DNA of 50,627 bases from positions 1-50,627 of the forward strand of contig CABZNY010000007.1 of the NCBI GenBank assembly GCA_902527265.1, read 5' to 3'. Every line of letters begins with the position of its first letter. Positions within the stretch are counted from its first letter, which is position 1. The notes below the pieces were generated by a model. The model was not told the origin of the DNA. It was given only the letters and a program-made list of their open reading frames with translations, and did no database searches. Below are positions 16,832 to 24,659 of this stretch, in pieces. The DNA is from an uncultured Pelagibacteraceae bacterium. GTDB lineage: Bacteria > Pseudomonadota > Alphaproteobacteria > Pelagibacterales > Pelagibacteraceae. The position numbers were made by a program, and so were the translations under genes.

Positions 16832-17724
16832 TATTTTAAGTATTCTCTTTTTTTAGAAAGTTTAAATCTTCTATAAACCAAAATTAAAACTAGTAATAAA
16901 AATACAGAGCCTATTCTAAATTCAGTTCCTAAAATATAATCTGCAAATTCTTCAAAAACACCAAGGCCCATTCCTGACATGGCCACGCCAGGTAAATTTC
17001 CTAAACCTGCAACAATTACAATCATAAAAGATCTAATTGTGTAAGGTAATCCCATATAAGGGTGTATTGTAAATGTAATCGATATTAGTGCTCCAGCAAC
17101 TCCACACAAAGCTGCATTAATTCCAAATGTCGCCGCATAAACCTTTTCTGTGTCTACACCTAATATTTTTGCAGCTCTTGCATTTTGAGCAGTTGCCCTA
17201 ATAGCTCGTCCTAGCTTTGATTTTTTCATATAAATCACTAATCCAATAGCAAATACTATGCTTATAAATGCTGAGAAAATCTTAGAATTTGGTAATGTTA
17301 CAGAATTATCAAACAACATAGTTGTTCCATAACCTGAATTAGCAAGAACAACATCAGCTCCAAATGCAAAATTCATTAATTGCATAAATAAAATACTTAT
17401 GCCAAATGTTGCAAGAATTGAGATAAATAGATCTCTATCAACAACTTTGTTAATAACTAATTTATAGATAATAACCCCAACAAAATACATTATAATTGGC
17501 GAGACTATTACACCCCATGCTGGGTGAATTCCATAAAGATACATAAAGTATGCAATGTATCCACCTAATATAACAAGATCACCTTGTGCAATATTAATTA
17601 TATTCATAACTCCCCATTGAAGAGCCATTCCATATGCAATCAGTGCAAATAATATTCCAAGTAACAATCCGTCTAAGACAGCTTGAACGGTTAACATTGG
17701 AACTTGAAATATTAAAAAATCCAT
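16831..17724 (-). CDS. livH: Liv-type ABC transporter permease, LivH family (second system)
   Basis: A 297-residue permease with the LivH N-terminal motif (GMALQWGVMNIINIAQGDL), the coupling loop IRATAQNARAAKILGV, and the C-terminal GLGNLPGVAMSGMGLG. It is the first permease gene after the binding-protein gene, separated from it by a 63-base gap that holds a terminator-like hairpin, so permease and ATPase genes are probably expressed at lower level than the binding protein. Confidence 0.92.
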   Translation of the reverse strand: MDFLIFQVPMLTVQAVLDGLLLGILFALIAYGMALQWGVMNIINIAQGDLVILGGYIAYFMYLYGIHPAWGVIVSPIIMYFVGVIIYKLVINKVVDRDLFISILATFGISILFMQLMNFAFGADVVLANSGYGTTMLFDNSVTLPNSKIFSAFISIVFAIGLVIYMKKSKLGRAIRATAQNARAAKILGVDTEKVYAATFGINAALCGVAGALISITFTIHPYMGLPYTIRSFMIVIVAGLGNLPGVAMSGMGLGVFEEFADYILGTEFRIGSVFLLLVLILVYRRFKLSKKREYLK

Positions 17725-17740
17725 AAATTTTTAAATGCTT

Positions 17741-17772
17741 ATAAAAAAAAGCCCCCTAATAATAGGGGGCTT
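17741..17772 (-). terminator. Intercistronic hairpin between livK and livH
   Basis: A perfect 10-bp stem AAGCCCCCTA (17749-17758) / TAGGGGGCTT (17763-17772) with a 4-base loop. On the - strand it is followed by eight U residues (17750-17743 on the + strand are A). It lies after the livK stop and before livH. In ABC operons such hairpins act as partial terminators or as 3' stabilisers of the binding-protein message. It is one of only two GC-rich hairpins followed by a T tract that I found. Confidence 0.88.
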
Positions 17773-17787
17773 ATTTTGATTTTTATA

Positions 17788-19026
17788 TTATCTTTCAGAC
17801 CACTTAGGTATTGGGTGAATTAATTCTGCTGAAGCCCATTTTAACGGAGCCACAACTTTATTTTCACATTTTCCTGCGTCATCACACATAACTTGGAATA
17901 ATACCATTGGCTTATCAACGTTTTGACCACCTTCAGCAAATTTTATGTTTCCATAAAAAGTTTGCATGTTAGTAGCAGCAAGAGCATCTCTAACTTTCTT
18001 TTGATCAAAAGATCCTGCTCTTTCAAAAGCATCTTTAAACACTAACAAAGCCGCAGAAGATTCTGCTGCTTGGTATGGTGGTGCATAACCAAACTCTTTT
18101 GTAAAGTCTGCATCATAAGTCATACCATCAGTAAAGAAATCATCTTTATATGTTAATGTTTTATGCCATTGAGAAGCGCACAAAGCGTATTGTGAATTTG
18201 CACCATGTTGCTTAGACAATTTAGCAGCATCACAGTGTGTCATTGCTAACATTGGAACGTCAACTTTCATCTCAGCAATCTGTCTAATAGCTGTTAACGC
18301 ACCTTTTGTGTGACCTGAAACAACTAATACATCTGGCTTAGTTGCTTTAACTTTTGCTAAAGTTGCCGCCATATCATTAAGCTCTTTTGGAAGTTTATCG
18401 TCGATTATAATTTTAGATCCTGTTTCTTTTGCAGCATCTAAAATACCTAATCTAACGTCTTGTGAGAATGCATCTTGCTCAAAAGCTTGTGCAATTCTTA
18501 CACCTTTTCCACCATTAAGCTCAACTGCTGTTCTGATTGCAACATCCAAATATAAGTTTGCTGGCGCTAGCACCGCAAATAAATATTTGTACCCTTTTGT
18601 AAACAAAGATCTTGATGCACCATTAGCTTCTACCATTGGAACACCATATTTCTCAGTTACAGGTGCAATTGCTTTGGTTAAACCTGAACTGTAAGGTCCA
18701 AGCATAAACTCAACACCATCTTGTGAAATCAATCTTTCTGCAAGTTGTGCTGCTCTTTTTGGGTTTGATTCATCATCGTAGTAGATAATGTCAAACATGT
18801 AAGTTTTTCCTCCAACTTTCACACCACCCATGCTGTTAATTCTGTCGACGGCCATGTTGTAACCGTTTTGAGTATGAACACCATTAGATGAATATTTTCC
18901 AGTTAAAGAAATTGCAGCACCTAATATAATTTTATCACCAACAACTTTTGCTAAAGAAACAACTGATGTTGAGAATAAAATTGCTATTGCAGAAACAAAT
19001 GTAATTATAATGTTTTTAATTTTCAT
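17788..19026 (-). CDS. livK: Branched-chain-type amino acid ABC transporter, periplasmic binding protein
   Basis: A 412-residue Periplasmic_binding_6 protein. The signal peptide is MKIKNIIITFVSAIAILF followed by STSVVSLA, with mature protein from about KVVGDKI. The mature part opens with ILGAAISLTGKYSSNG and DRINSMGGV, the usual LivK layout. Its start has a strong ribosome binding site (AGAGGAGA, 4 bases spacing) and a good promoter upstream. First gene of the second Liv system; a hairpin after its stop likely makes it the most abundant product. Ligand is probably an amino acid or other small amine/acid, but not readable from sequence. Confidence 0.92.
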   Translation of the reverse strand: MKIKNIIITFVSAIAILFSTSVVSLAKVVGDKIILGAAISLTGKYSSNGVHTQNGYNMAVDRINSMGGVKVGGKTYMFDIIYYDDESNPKRAAQLAERLISQDGVEFMLGPYSSGLTKAIAPVTEKYGVPMVEANGASRSLFTKGYKYLFAVLAPANLYLDVAIRTAVELNGGKGVRIAQAFEQDAFSQDVRLGILDAAKETGSKIIIDDKLPKELNDMAATLAKVKATKPDVLVVSGHTKGALTAIRQIAEMKVDVPMLAMTHCDAAKLSKQHGANSQYALCASQWHKTLTYKDDFFTDGMTYDADFTKEFGYAPPYQAAESSAALLVFKDAFERAGSFDQKKVRDALAATNMQTFYGNIKFAEGGQNVDKPMVLFQVMCDDAGKCENKVVAPLKWASAELIHPIPKWSER

Positions 19027-19066
19027 TTATCTCCTCTTTTATTATTAATTAATTAATTTAAACCCT

Positions 19067-19095
19067 ATTTAACTAAGAAATTAATTTTTTTTCAA
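19067..19095 (-). promoter_or_regulatory. Probable sigma-70 promoter of livK
   Basis: On the - strand TTGAAA (19095-19090) is followed after 17 bases by TTAAAT (19072-19067). The predicted start near 19060 gives a leader of about 34 bases containing AGAGGAGA before the livK ATG at 19026. Both hexamers match consensus in four of six or better and spacing is ideal; in AT-rich DNA such matches are common, hence moderate confidence. Confidence 0.45.
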
Positions 19096-19119
19096 GTAAC
19101 AGTAGTATCGCATTAACGC

Positions 19120-19734
19120 CTAATATTGTTGCATAAATGCAATTATGCCAGCTATTACTATTAAAACGCACGCAGAAATTGTGTTTATAACTTTTGCGTT
19201 AGCTTTAACCCAAGTAATCATTTTATTTGCAAGAATTGCATAACCAATTAAAGATAAAAAATCTAAAATCACATATGTGGTTATCAAGATAATAAATTGA
19301 GCGACATAATTAGAATTAAAATCAATAAATTGTGGAAAAATAAATGGAAAAAACATCCAAGCCTTAGGGCTTGTACCAGCAACTAAAAAACCATCTTTGA
19401 AAAAAGACAAAAAACTTTTTCCTGATTTCTCATCAGCATTTATATTTTTTGGTCTAGATTTATAAATATCGTAAGCAAGATATAAAATATAAAATATACC
19501 AACCCACTTAAATGTATTTAGCAACTTAGGATTATCTGAAATAAATGAACCAATAACAAATATAACAAGAGTTGCTTGAATAATATTTGCAGTAACATCT
19601 CCTAATGCTGTCCATACACATTTCTTAACTCCATAATTCATTGAATATGAAATGATTACTATCCTAGGTGTTCCAGGTGTAATAAACATGAAGAGAATTA
19701 TTTGGAGAAAAAGGAAATAGTTTAGTGGAAGCAT
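19120..19734 (-). CDS. LysE/RhtB-family amino acid exporter
   Basis: A 204-residue membrane protein with about six helices. The N-terminal FLQIILFMFITPGTPRIVIISYSM motif region and the middle FLVAGTSPKAWMFFPFIFPQF segment are typical of the RhtB branch of the LysE superfamily (homoserine, threonine, leucine exporters). It differs from the ArgO-like exporter at 6514-7122. It is separated from livK by 93 bases with a promoter for livK, so it probably forms its own unit. Nested inverted repeats lie directly in front of its ATG. Confidence 0.88.
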   Translation of the reverse strand: MLPLNYFLFLQIILFMFITPGTPRIVIISYSMNYGVKKCVWTALGDVTANIIQATLVIFVIGSFISDNPKLLNTFKWVGIFYILYLAYDIYKSRPKNINADEKSGKSFLSFFKDGFLVAGTSPKAWMFFPFIFPQFIDFNSNYVAQFIILITTYVILDFLSLIGYAILANKMITWVKANAKVINTISACVLIVIAGIIAFMQQY

Positions 19735-19737
19735 CTA

Positions 19738-19788
19738 AGGATAGTCCTAAAAAACCGGGAGCTAAAGATGGCTAGATAGGACTATCTA
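19738..19788. promoter_or_regulatory. Nested inverted repeats in front of the RhtB-type exporter gene
   Basis: Three overlapping symmetries occur in 51 bases: a 10-bp inverted repeat GATAGTCCTA (19740-19749) / TAGGACTATC (19777-19786) enclosing 27 bases; a near-palindrome TAGATAG-GA-CTATCTA (19773-19788); and AGGA-TAG-TCCT (19738-19748). In the - strand leader RNA the 10-bp pairing and the local 7-bp hairpin compete for the same bases, and the 3' arm ends about 5 bases before the exporter ATG. It could be an RNA switch or paired operator sites. I could not match it to a named riboswitch. Confidence 0.6.
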
Positions 19789-19806
19789 AAAGTGATATTA
19801 TCATAA

Positions 19807-19830
19807 GCATTAAAATTTGCATTAAAATTT
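19807..19830. repeat. Tandem duplication of a 12-bp unit
   Basis: GCATTAAAATTT occurs twice in direct succession (19807-19818, 19819-19830) in the 120-base divergent region between the RhtB-type exporter and the DUF2805 gene. It may be a simple replication slip or two binding sites. Nothing else in this gap is recognised. Confidence 0.8.
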
Positions 19831-19854
19831 ATTTAGGGTTTTACTGAAAAATCT

Positions 19855-20154
19855 ATGAAAAAAAGTCACAGGCCTACAACCAAAGTCAAAAACCCTGAGC
19901 CAAAACCAGGAAGTCCAGACTGGGTTATCTGGGCAGCATGGGCTGACAGAATTACATTTGAGGAAATAGAAAAAAAAACAGGAAAAACTGAAGCTGACGT
20001 TATTAAGATAATGAGAAGAAATCTTAAACCCTCGTCTTTTAGGTTATGGAGAAAAAGAGTAAATTCACAAAGTATTAAACATAGAAAAAAATTTGAATAT
20101 TCAAGAAAACAAATAAGAGTAAAAATTAAGAAAAATGAAATTCTTAACTGGTAA
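19855..20154 (+). CDS. DUF2805/TIGR03643 family protein
   Basis: A 99-residue basic cytoplasmic protein. The core (WAAWADRITFEEIEKKTGK, then VIKIMRRNLKPSSFRLWRKR) matches the TIGR03643/DUF2805 family, which looks like a small helix-turn-helix domain; the C-terminal third is Lys/Arg-rich and could bind nucleic acid. Role unknown. It is followed after 28 bases by glutaredoxin on the same strand and is divergent from the RhtB-type exporter. No clear ribosome binding site precedes the ATG. Confidence 0.8.
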   Translation: MKKSHRPTTKVKNPEPKPGSPDWVIWAAWADRITFEEIEKKTGKTEADVIKIMRRNLKPSSFRLWRKRVNSQSIKHRKKFEYSRKQIRVKIKKNEILNW

Positions 20155-20182
20155 ATTATAAAAATATAATTATATCTAAAGT

Positions 20183-20437
20183 ATGAAAAATATAACTATG
20201 TATTCGGGCCCAATGTGCGCCTTTTGTGATGCTGCAAAAAGATTACTGAATAGAAATAATCTTGAATACAAAGTGATTGATGTATCAACTGGTCCAGATT
20301 TAAGAGATGAAATGATTAAAAAAGCAAACGGAAAACGTACAATTCCTCAAATCTTTTTTAACGATGAGCATATTGGTGGTTATCAAGAACTTAGAGACTT
20401 AGAAAAAAATGGTACTTTAGAAGCATCTTTAAAGTAA
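20183..20437 (+). CDS. grxC: Glutaredoxin 3
   Basis: An 84-residue dithiol glutaredoxin that uses glutathione to reduce protein or small-molecule disulfides. The active site is C12-A-F-C15 (the usual form is CPYC). The TIPQIFFNDEHIGGYQEL segment supplies the cis-Pro and the glutathione-binding GG. Length matches GrxC. It is convergent with the next gene, with only 2 bases between stop codons and no visible terminator. Confidence 0.93.
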   Translation: MKNITMYSGPMCAFCDAAKRLLNRNNLEYKVIDVSTGPDLRDEMIKKANGKRTIPQIFFNDEHIGGYQELRDLEKNGTLEASLK

Positions 20438-20439
20438 AT

Positions 20440-21678
20440 TTAGTTCCATTCTATTAAACCTAATTGTTTTTTTGCTAATTCACTTAAATCATTAATTTTA
20501 ATTCTTCCTTTATAATTAATTTCGTAATCTTCAGCAGCAAAATCTGGTGGACTTTTACCTTCAATAAATTTTTTCGATTGTTTTTTTATGTAGTCCATAT
20601 TTTTTTTACAGTATGGAGTTGCTCCTACATAAATAACATTAGAAAAATTTTTTCCTAAATGCTTATCCTCTACTGCATGTATAACATCGGGATGCCACCA
20701 AATAGTATCCCCTGGATACATTTTGGGAATAGAAATTAATCCTTCTAAGAGCAAGCTATGATAAGTTTCATTTACTGATAAAGCCTTTCCTACTTTTGAT
20801 CCACATAATTCATTTTCTGGAACATCTTCTAATAATGCTCTAGTTAAAACATATGCCATGGCTTTTGTGATTGGGATCAACTGTAATGTTCCATCTTTAG
20901 GGCCTTGTTCAGTTAAGGCTGTCCATCCTTGAAAGGTTCTAAAAACATGAGCAACTGCTGGAGACTCAAATTCTATTGTCCTATCTCTGAATTTTGCATC
21001 AAATGGATTAAAATTTTTAAATCTATCAGCAAATATATCATTATAAATTTTTTGATATGAAGGATCGATCCACCTTTCAACTGATCCTGCATCACAATGT
21101 GGAGATAAACCTAAACTATCATCACCTGGTTCCCTTCTTCTGATCCTGTCAGCGTATGAAAGTTCTCGATTTGGATCAAATACCTTATATTCCTCATTTT
21201 TAAAAACCCATAGATTATTTAAAAATTTTTTAATTTTGGCCATTTTCTGGGAGTGCCTGATTTTAATTTGAGCCTTTGACCAATACAATCCATAAATTTG
21301 AGGCTTACCAGATTTTAAATCACTAAAGTAATTATCTAGACCCTCTTTCTTTTTTTGATCATTGTAATATCCATTATGTTCAATATATTTTTCTAGATCA
21401 TTGTTAAGTTTACCTATTTTTTTTTGATCAAATACATCTCTAATAATAATACATCCTCTTTTTTTTATTTGATCAATTATTCGTAAATCGGGTGATAAAA
21501 GTTCTTTATACTTTATTTCAGGAATAATATTATTAGATAACTTATTTGACCTCTTTATTTCATAAATCTCTTTTTTAATATAATTCTCAATATTTTTAAA
21601 ATTTTGCTTATAATTTTTAGATAATTTTCTAAGCTTTTTTTTTGCTAGAATAATTTTATGATCAACTTTTCTATTCAT
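20440..21678 (-). CDS. DUF1479 (YbiU-like) Fe(II)/2-oxoglutarate-type oxygenase
   Basis: A 412-residue protein of the DUF1479 family. The N-terminal about 60 residues are strongly basic. The double-stranded beta-helix core has the iron triad His194 and Asp196 (LSPHCDAGSVERW) and His334 (WWHPDVIHAVED). The FRTFQGWTALTEQGPKDGTL and YPGDTIWWHPDVIH blocks are family hallmarks shared with E. coli YbiU. It presumably couples 2-oxoglutarate oxidation to hydroxylation of an unknown substrate. It stands alone on the - strand, 38 bases from the secreted-protein gene. Confidence 0.87.
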   Translation of the reverse strand: MNRKVDHKIILAKKKLRKLSKNYKQNFKNIENYIKKEIYEIKRSNKLSNNIIPEIKYKELLSPDLRIIDQIKKRGCIIIRDVFDQKKIGKLNNDLEKYIEHNGYYNDQKKKEGLDNYFSDLKSGKPQIYGLYWSKAQIKIRHSQKMAKIKKFLNNLWVFKNEEYKVFDPNRELSYADRIRRREPGDDSLGLSPHCDAGSVERWIDPSYQKIYNDIFADRFKNFNPFDAKFRDRTIEFESPAVAHVFRTFQGWTALTEQGPKDGTLQLIPITKAMAYVLTRALLEDVPENELCGSKVGKALSVNETYHSLLLEGLISIPKMYPGDTIWWHPDVIHAVEDKHLGKNFSNVIYVGATPYCKKNMDYIKKQSKKFIEGKSPPDFAAEDYEINYKGRIKINDLSELAKKQLGLIEWN

Positions 21679-21716
21679 AAATATAGTCTAAATTAAATTA
21701 TAAAAATTATGAAGTT

Positions 21717-22493
21717 TTATTGAATAGTTATTGTAACTACTGGTTCTTGTGGGTCAAACATACAAAAATCTGTTCCTACTTCTGTAGCTTTAATTGCTGC
21801 TGAAGTACCAAAACCAATATCTATAATTGGAGGTGTTAAAGATACAGTATAAGGTGATGAAAGAGTATAGATCATTACATGATCGTCAGAGGTGCTTCCA
21901 TCTGCATGCTGAGTTTGATATGTTGATGATCCAGTCCCTTGAGCATAAGTGATCGTATTTGCATCACCCACTCCAGTACAAGCAGCATTTCCACAAACTT
22001 TCATTTGATCATTTTTTAAATATAATTCTGCTTCTGCAGCAGTACCCCCGTCAGCAATAATTGGTGTTCTATCATATTTTTCATTACTACTTAAAGATCC
22101 ACCAGGATAACCAGAGCCAGATAGTGCTGAAGTCGTCGTACAATTATCTGTAACACCTGAAACTTCTAAATCTGCTTTAATAGTAAATTTTCTATCTATA
22201 GTAACTCTCATATGTGTATAAGTTACTCCTAATGGTAATAGTGCTGGATCTCCAAATGTTGCAGCTGCAACACCTGCATTTACGGATGCAATATCCACAA
22301 CTTTTTCGGTATTTCCTATTACGACTGCACCAACACAACTTGAAACACTTGTGCTCGCTGTACATAACTCTACTTTTTTCATTGTTACTTTGTATACACT
22401 TGCAAGGCCAGTTGTGCTTGCAGCATGCAAAGTTGAAATTGAAAAGAATATTATGATTTTTACGAAAATTAATATTCTAAAAGTCATTTTCAT
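21717..22493 (-). CDS. Secreted Thr/Ser/Gly-rich protein with six cysteines (unknown function)
   Basis: A 258-residue protein I do not recognise. An N-terminal signal peptide (start MKMTFRILIFVKIIIF, cleavage probably after HAA at residue 25) is followed by a mature domain rich in Thr, Ser, Gly, Ala and Val with predicted beta character. Cysteines at 44, 53, 118, 167, 172 and 244 could form three disulfides. It ends in PVVTITIQ. Its ATG overlaps the stop of the upstream beta-barrel gene by one base (TAATG), so the two are co-translated. I infer an extracellular or surface partner of that barrel; a pilin-like or phage-like role cannot be excluded. Confidence 0.75.
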   Translation of the reverse strand: MKMTFRILIFVKIIIFFSISTLHAASTTGLASVYKVTMKKVELCTASTSVSSCVGAVVIGNTEKVVDIASVNAGVAAATFGDPALLPLGVTYTHMRVTIDRKFTIKADLEVSGVTDNCTTTSALSGSGYPGGSLSSNEKYDRTPIIADGGTAAEAELYLKNDQMKVCGNAACTGVGDANTITYAQGTGSSTYQTQHADGSTSDDHVMIYTLSSPYTVSLTPPIIDIGFGTSAAIKATEVGTDFCMFDPQEPVVTITIQ

Positions 22494-23329
22494 TAATCAG
22501 CTCTCGATATTGTTGATTTACCATTAAATTCTACAAAAATTTTATTATTACGTTTTACTTTTGTTAACAATTGACCAGACATATCTTTTTGATCTCTCCA
22601 TGTATTTGCACTTATTAAACCATCTTGTAAAGAATTTTTATTTCTTGGAGGATGAACAAACATTATTTTTGCATACCACTCATCTTCTAATCCATTTTTG
22701 TCTTTATCATCATACGCAATTTCTAGATTTAATGTTGGACTTAATAATAATTCTGATCCAATTTTTGTACCTTTTACATCGTCTCTAGAAACACCTTCCC
22801 ATTCATAAGTATTAATAAATAAATCTGCCCAATGTAGATAAGGAATTTGTGATGCCAAACCTAATTCGTATCCATCTAAAACTTTTTCATCTGACGCATC
22901 ATCTAGTCCAAAATAATAATTGTACATAAATTCTAAAACTGCACTTCTTGCTTCTAAACCAAAACTAGATCTTAAGTTTCCAGCATCATCATAATCGAGA
23001 AAAACATTGAAACCAGTCATTAGCGTATTGTCTTGGCTTAATGATCTTTTACCTAAGCCAATATTAGCTACAATTCTTTCATCATTCTCTTTTTCTGTAT
23101 TAAATAAAGATAACTGAGAAAAAAAATTTCCATTTTCAGTTTTTTCAATCTCTCTTACTGTAAGAATACTATAATCGGGTTTATTATTTTCTCTTAAATC
23201 AATACTAACCTCTGTATCACCCTCACCAGGGATTAAATTAGATATATATTGTGAAATATTATTGGATACGTCTGCGCTCAAATTACTTGTAAATAAAAAG
23301 AGAAATGAGACCAAAAGTATTTTTTTCAT
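22493..23329 (-). CDS. Inverse-autotransporter-type (intimin/invasin) beta-barrel without a passenger
   Basis: A 278-residue exported protein. The signal peptide is MKKILLVSFLFLFTSNLSA. The mature part reads like the inverse autotransporter beta-domain: repeated amphipathic strands with blocks such as FNTEKENDERIVANIGLGKR, DNTLMTGFNVFLDYD, SFGLEARSAVLEFMYNYYF and YELGLASQIPYL, the order seen in intimin/invasin barrels (PF11924). In known family members the barrel is followed by Ig-like passenger domains; here the protein stops after the barrel and short tail (ending STISRAD). The next gene, overlapping by one base, encodes a secreted protein that could be the separate passenger. Confidence 0.72.
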   Translation of the reverse strand: MKKILLVSFLFLFTSNLSADVSNNISQYISNLIPGEGDTEVSIDLRENNKPDYSILTVREIEKTENGNFFSQLSLFNTEKENDERIVANIGLGKRSLSQDNTLMTGFNVFLDYDDAGNLRSSFGLEARSAVLEFMYNYYFGLDDASDEKVLDGYELGLASQIPYLHWADLFINTYEWEGVSRDDVKGTKIGSELLLSPTLNLEIAYDDKDKNGLEDEWYAKIMFVHPPRNKNSLQDGLISANTWRDQKDMSGQLLTKVKRNNKIFVEFNGKSTISRAD

Positions 23330-23394
23330 AACTTGTATTTATATAAAAACCTATATTGGACAAGAAAATTTAACAAGATAATTTTAAGTTTGTA

Positions 23395-23766
23395 TTATTT
23401 GTTTGGTTTAAAAACCAAGCAAACACCGTTATTGCAGTATCTTTTGCCCGTGGGTTGTGGTCCATCATCAAATATATGGCCGTGATGTCCTCCACAATTC
23501 TTGCAATGGTACTCAGTTCTGGCATAACCGATATGATAATCTGTTGTAGTTTCAAATGCATCAGGTAGAGACTCATAAAATGATGGCCAACCAGAGCCAC
23601 TTTCATACTTTGTATTAGAGTCGAACAATTTCACTCCGCAGTTTGCGCAATGATAACTTCCCTCTCTCTTTTCAAAATTAAGTTCGCTTGAACCTGGTGG
23701 CTCTGTTGCTTCTTCAAATAATACTTTATTTTGTTGATGAGTTAAATTTGGATTATTTTTTGTCAT
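23395..23766 (-). CDS. msrB: Peptide methionine (R)-S-oxide reductase
   Basis: A 123-residue MsrB that repairs methionine-R-sulfoxide in proteins. Zinc ligands are C40-x2-C43 and C88-x2-C91, and the catalytic Cys111 is in GKRYCNNGVC. The usual resolving cysteine in SGCGWPSF is a serine (SGSGWPSF, residue 59 region), so regeneration probably uses another thiol, possibly Cys116 or an external one such as glutaredoxin. There is no signal peptide, so it acts in the cytoplasm. It overlaps the upstream HDAC-family gene by 14 bases. Confidence 0.93.
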   Translation of the reverse strand: MTKNNPNLTHQQNKVLFEEATEPPGSSELNFEKREGSYHCANCGVKLFDSNTKYESGSGWPSFYESLPDAFETTTDYHIGYARTEYHCKNCGGHHGHIFDDGPQPTGKRYCNNGVCLVFKPNK

Positions 23767-24658
23767 TTAAATATTTAGCACAATTTTTATGCAAACTTGC
23801 ATGTAATTCAATAAGTTTTTTAAAGTCTTTATTGTAGCCACCACCTAAAACTCCACAAATAGGAACTCTCCTTGTAAAAAAGTTTCTAATAACCATCTCG
23901 TCTCTTTTATTAATTCCTTTGTCAGTAATGCACAACTTACCTAATCTATCATCCAAGTGAATATCAACACCTGCGATATAAAAAACAAAATCAAAATTAA
24001 AATCGTTTAGAAAAATTAAATTTTTTTTTAAAATATCTAAATACTCATCATCTTCCATGTTTTGTTCAAGCTCAATATCCAGATCACTTTTGGATTTAAT
24101 TGGTGGATAATTGACTTTTGTGTGCATACTAAATGTAAAAACGTTATTTTCATTTTTAAATATTTCTGAATTTCCATTACCTTGATGAACATCTAAATCA
24201 ACTATTAGGATTTTGTTAGCCAACCCTCTATTCAAAAGATATTTTGCAGCAACAGCCACATCATTAAAAACGCAAAAACCAGCTCCCTCGTCATAAATAG
24301 CATGATGACTTCCACCAGCTGTATTACAAGCTATTCCATAATTAATTGCTAATTTAGAGGCCAATACGGTTCCGCCTGTTGCAACTAAAGATCTTCTGAC
24401 CACACTATCAACTAAAGGGAAACCTATTTTTTTAACCAATCTTTGCTCTAATGTTTTATTTTTAATTTTTAAAATATACTCCTCCGAGTGAACTTCTTTT
24501 AGTGTATCTACTGAGCATGGATCAGGTTTGTAAAACTTCTTAACTACCTTTTCTTTTTTAAGAAAACTTGCTAATTCACCAAACTTTTTAATTGGAAATT
24601 TATTATCATCACCAATTTTTGCTTCATAATCAGGGTGATTTACAACTGGTAATTCCAC
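23753..24658 (-). CDS. Histone-deacetylase-family amidohydrolase
   Basis: A 301-residue enzyme of the HDAC/AcuC/acetylpolyamine amidohydrolase family. The active-site pair His118-His119 is in GGSHHA, and zinc ligands Asp156 and His158 are in DLDVHQGNG; the later AGVDIHLDDRLG block supplies the third ligand. Bacterial members remove acetyl or other acyl groups from small amines or from proteins. Substrate is not readable. It lies 1 base after the hydroxyacid dehydrogenase stop and overlaps msrB, so it is an internal member of a compact operon. Confidence 0.88.
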   Translation of the reverse strand: MELPVVNHPDYEAKIGDDNKFPIKKFGELASFLKKEKVVKKFYKPDPCSVDTLKEVHSEEYILKIKNKTLEQRLVKKIGFPLVDSVVRRSLVATGGTVLASKLAINYGIACNTAGGSHHAIYDEGAGFCVFNDVAVAAKYLLNRGLANKILIVDLDVHQGNGNSEIFKNENNVFTFSMHTKVNYPPIKSKSDLDIELEQNMEDDEYLDILKKNLIFLNDFNFDFVFYIAGVDIHLDDRLGKLCITDKGINKRDEMVIRNFFTRRVPICGVLGGGYNKDFKKLIELHASLHKNCAKYLNDKK

Positions 24659-24659
24659 T

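Noticed and set aside
6514..19734. Tandem duplication as origin of the two Liv systems
   Set aside because: The LivM, LivH, LivG and LivF copies differ greatly in length and motifs, and gene order differs, so a recent duplication is not supported.
23370..23606. 78-codon frame overlapping msrB
   Set aside because: Shifted-frame shadow of msrB, whose zinc and catalytic motifs are in the other frame.
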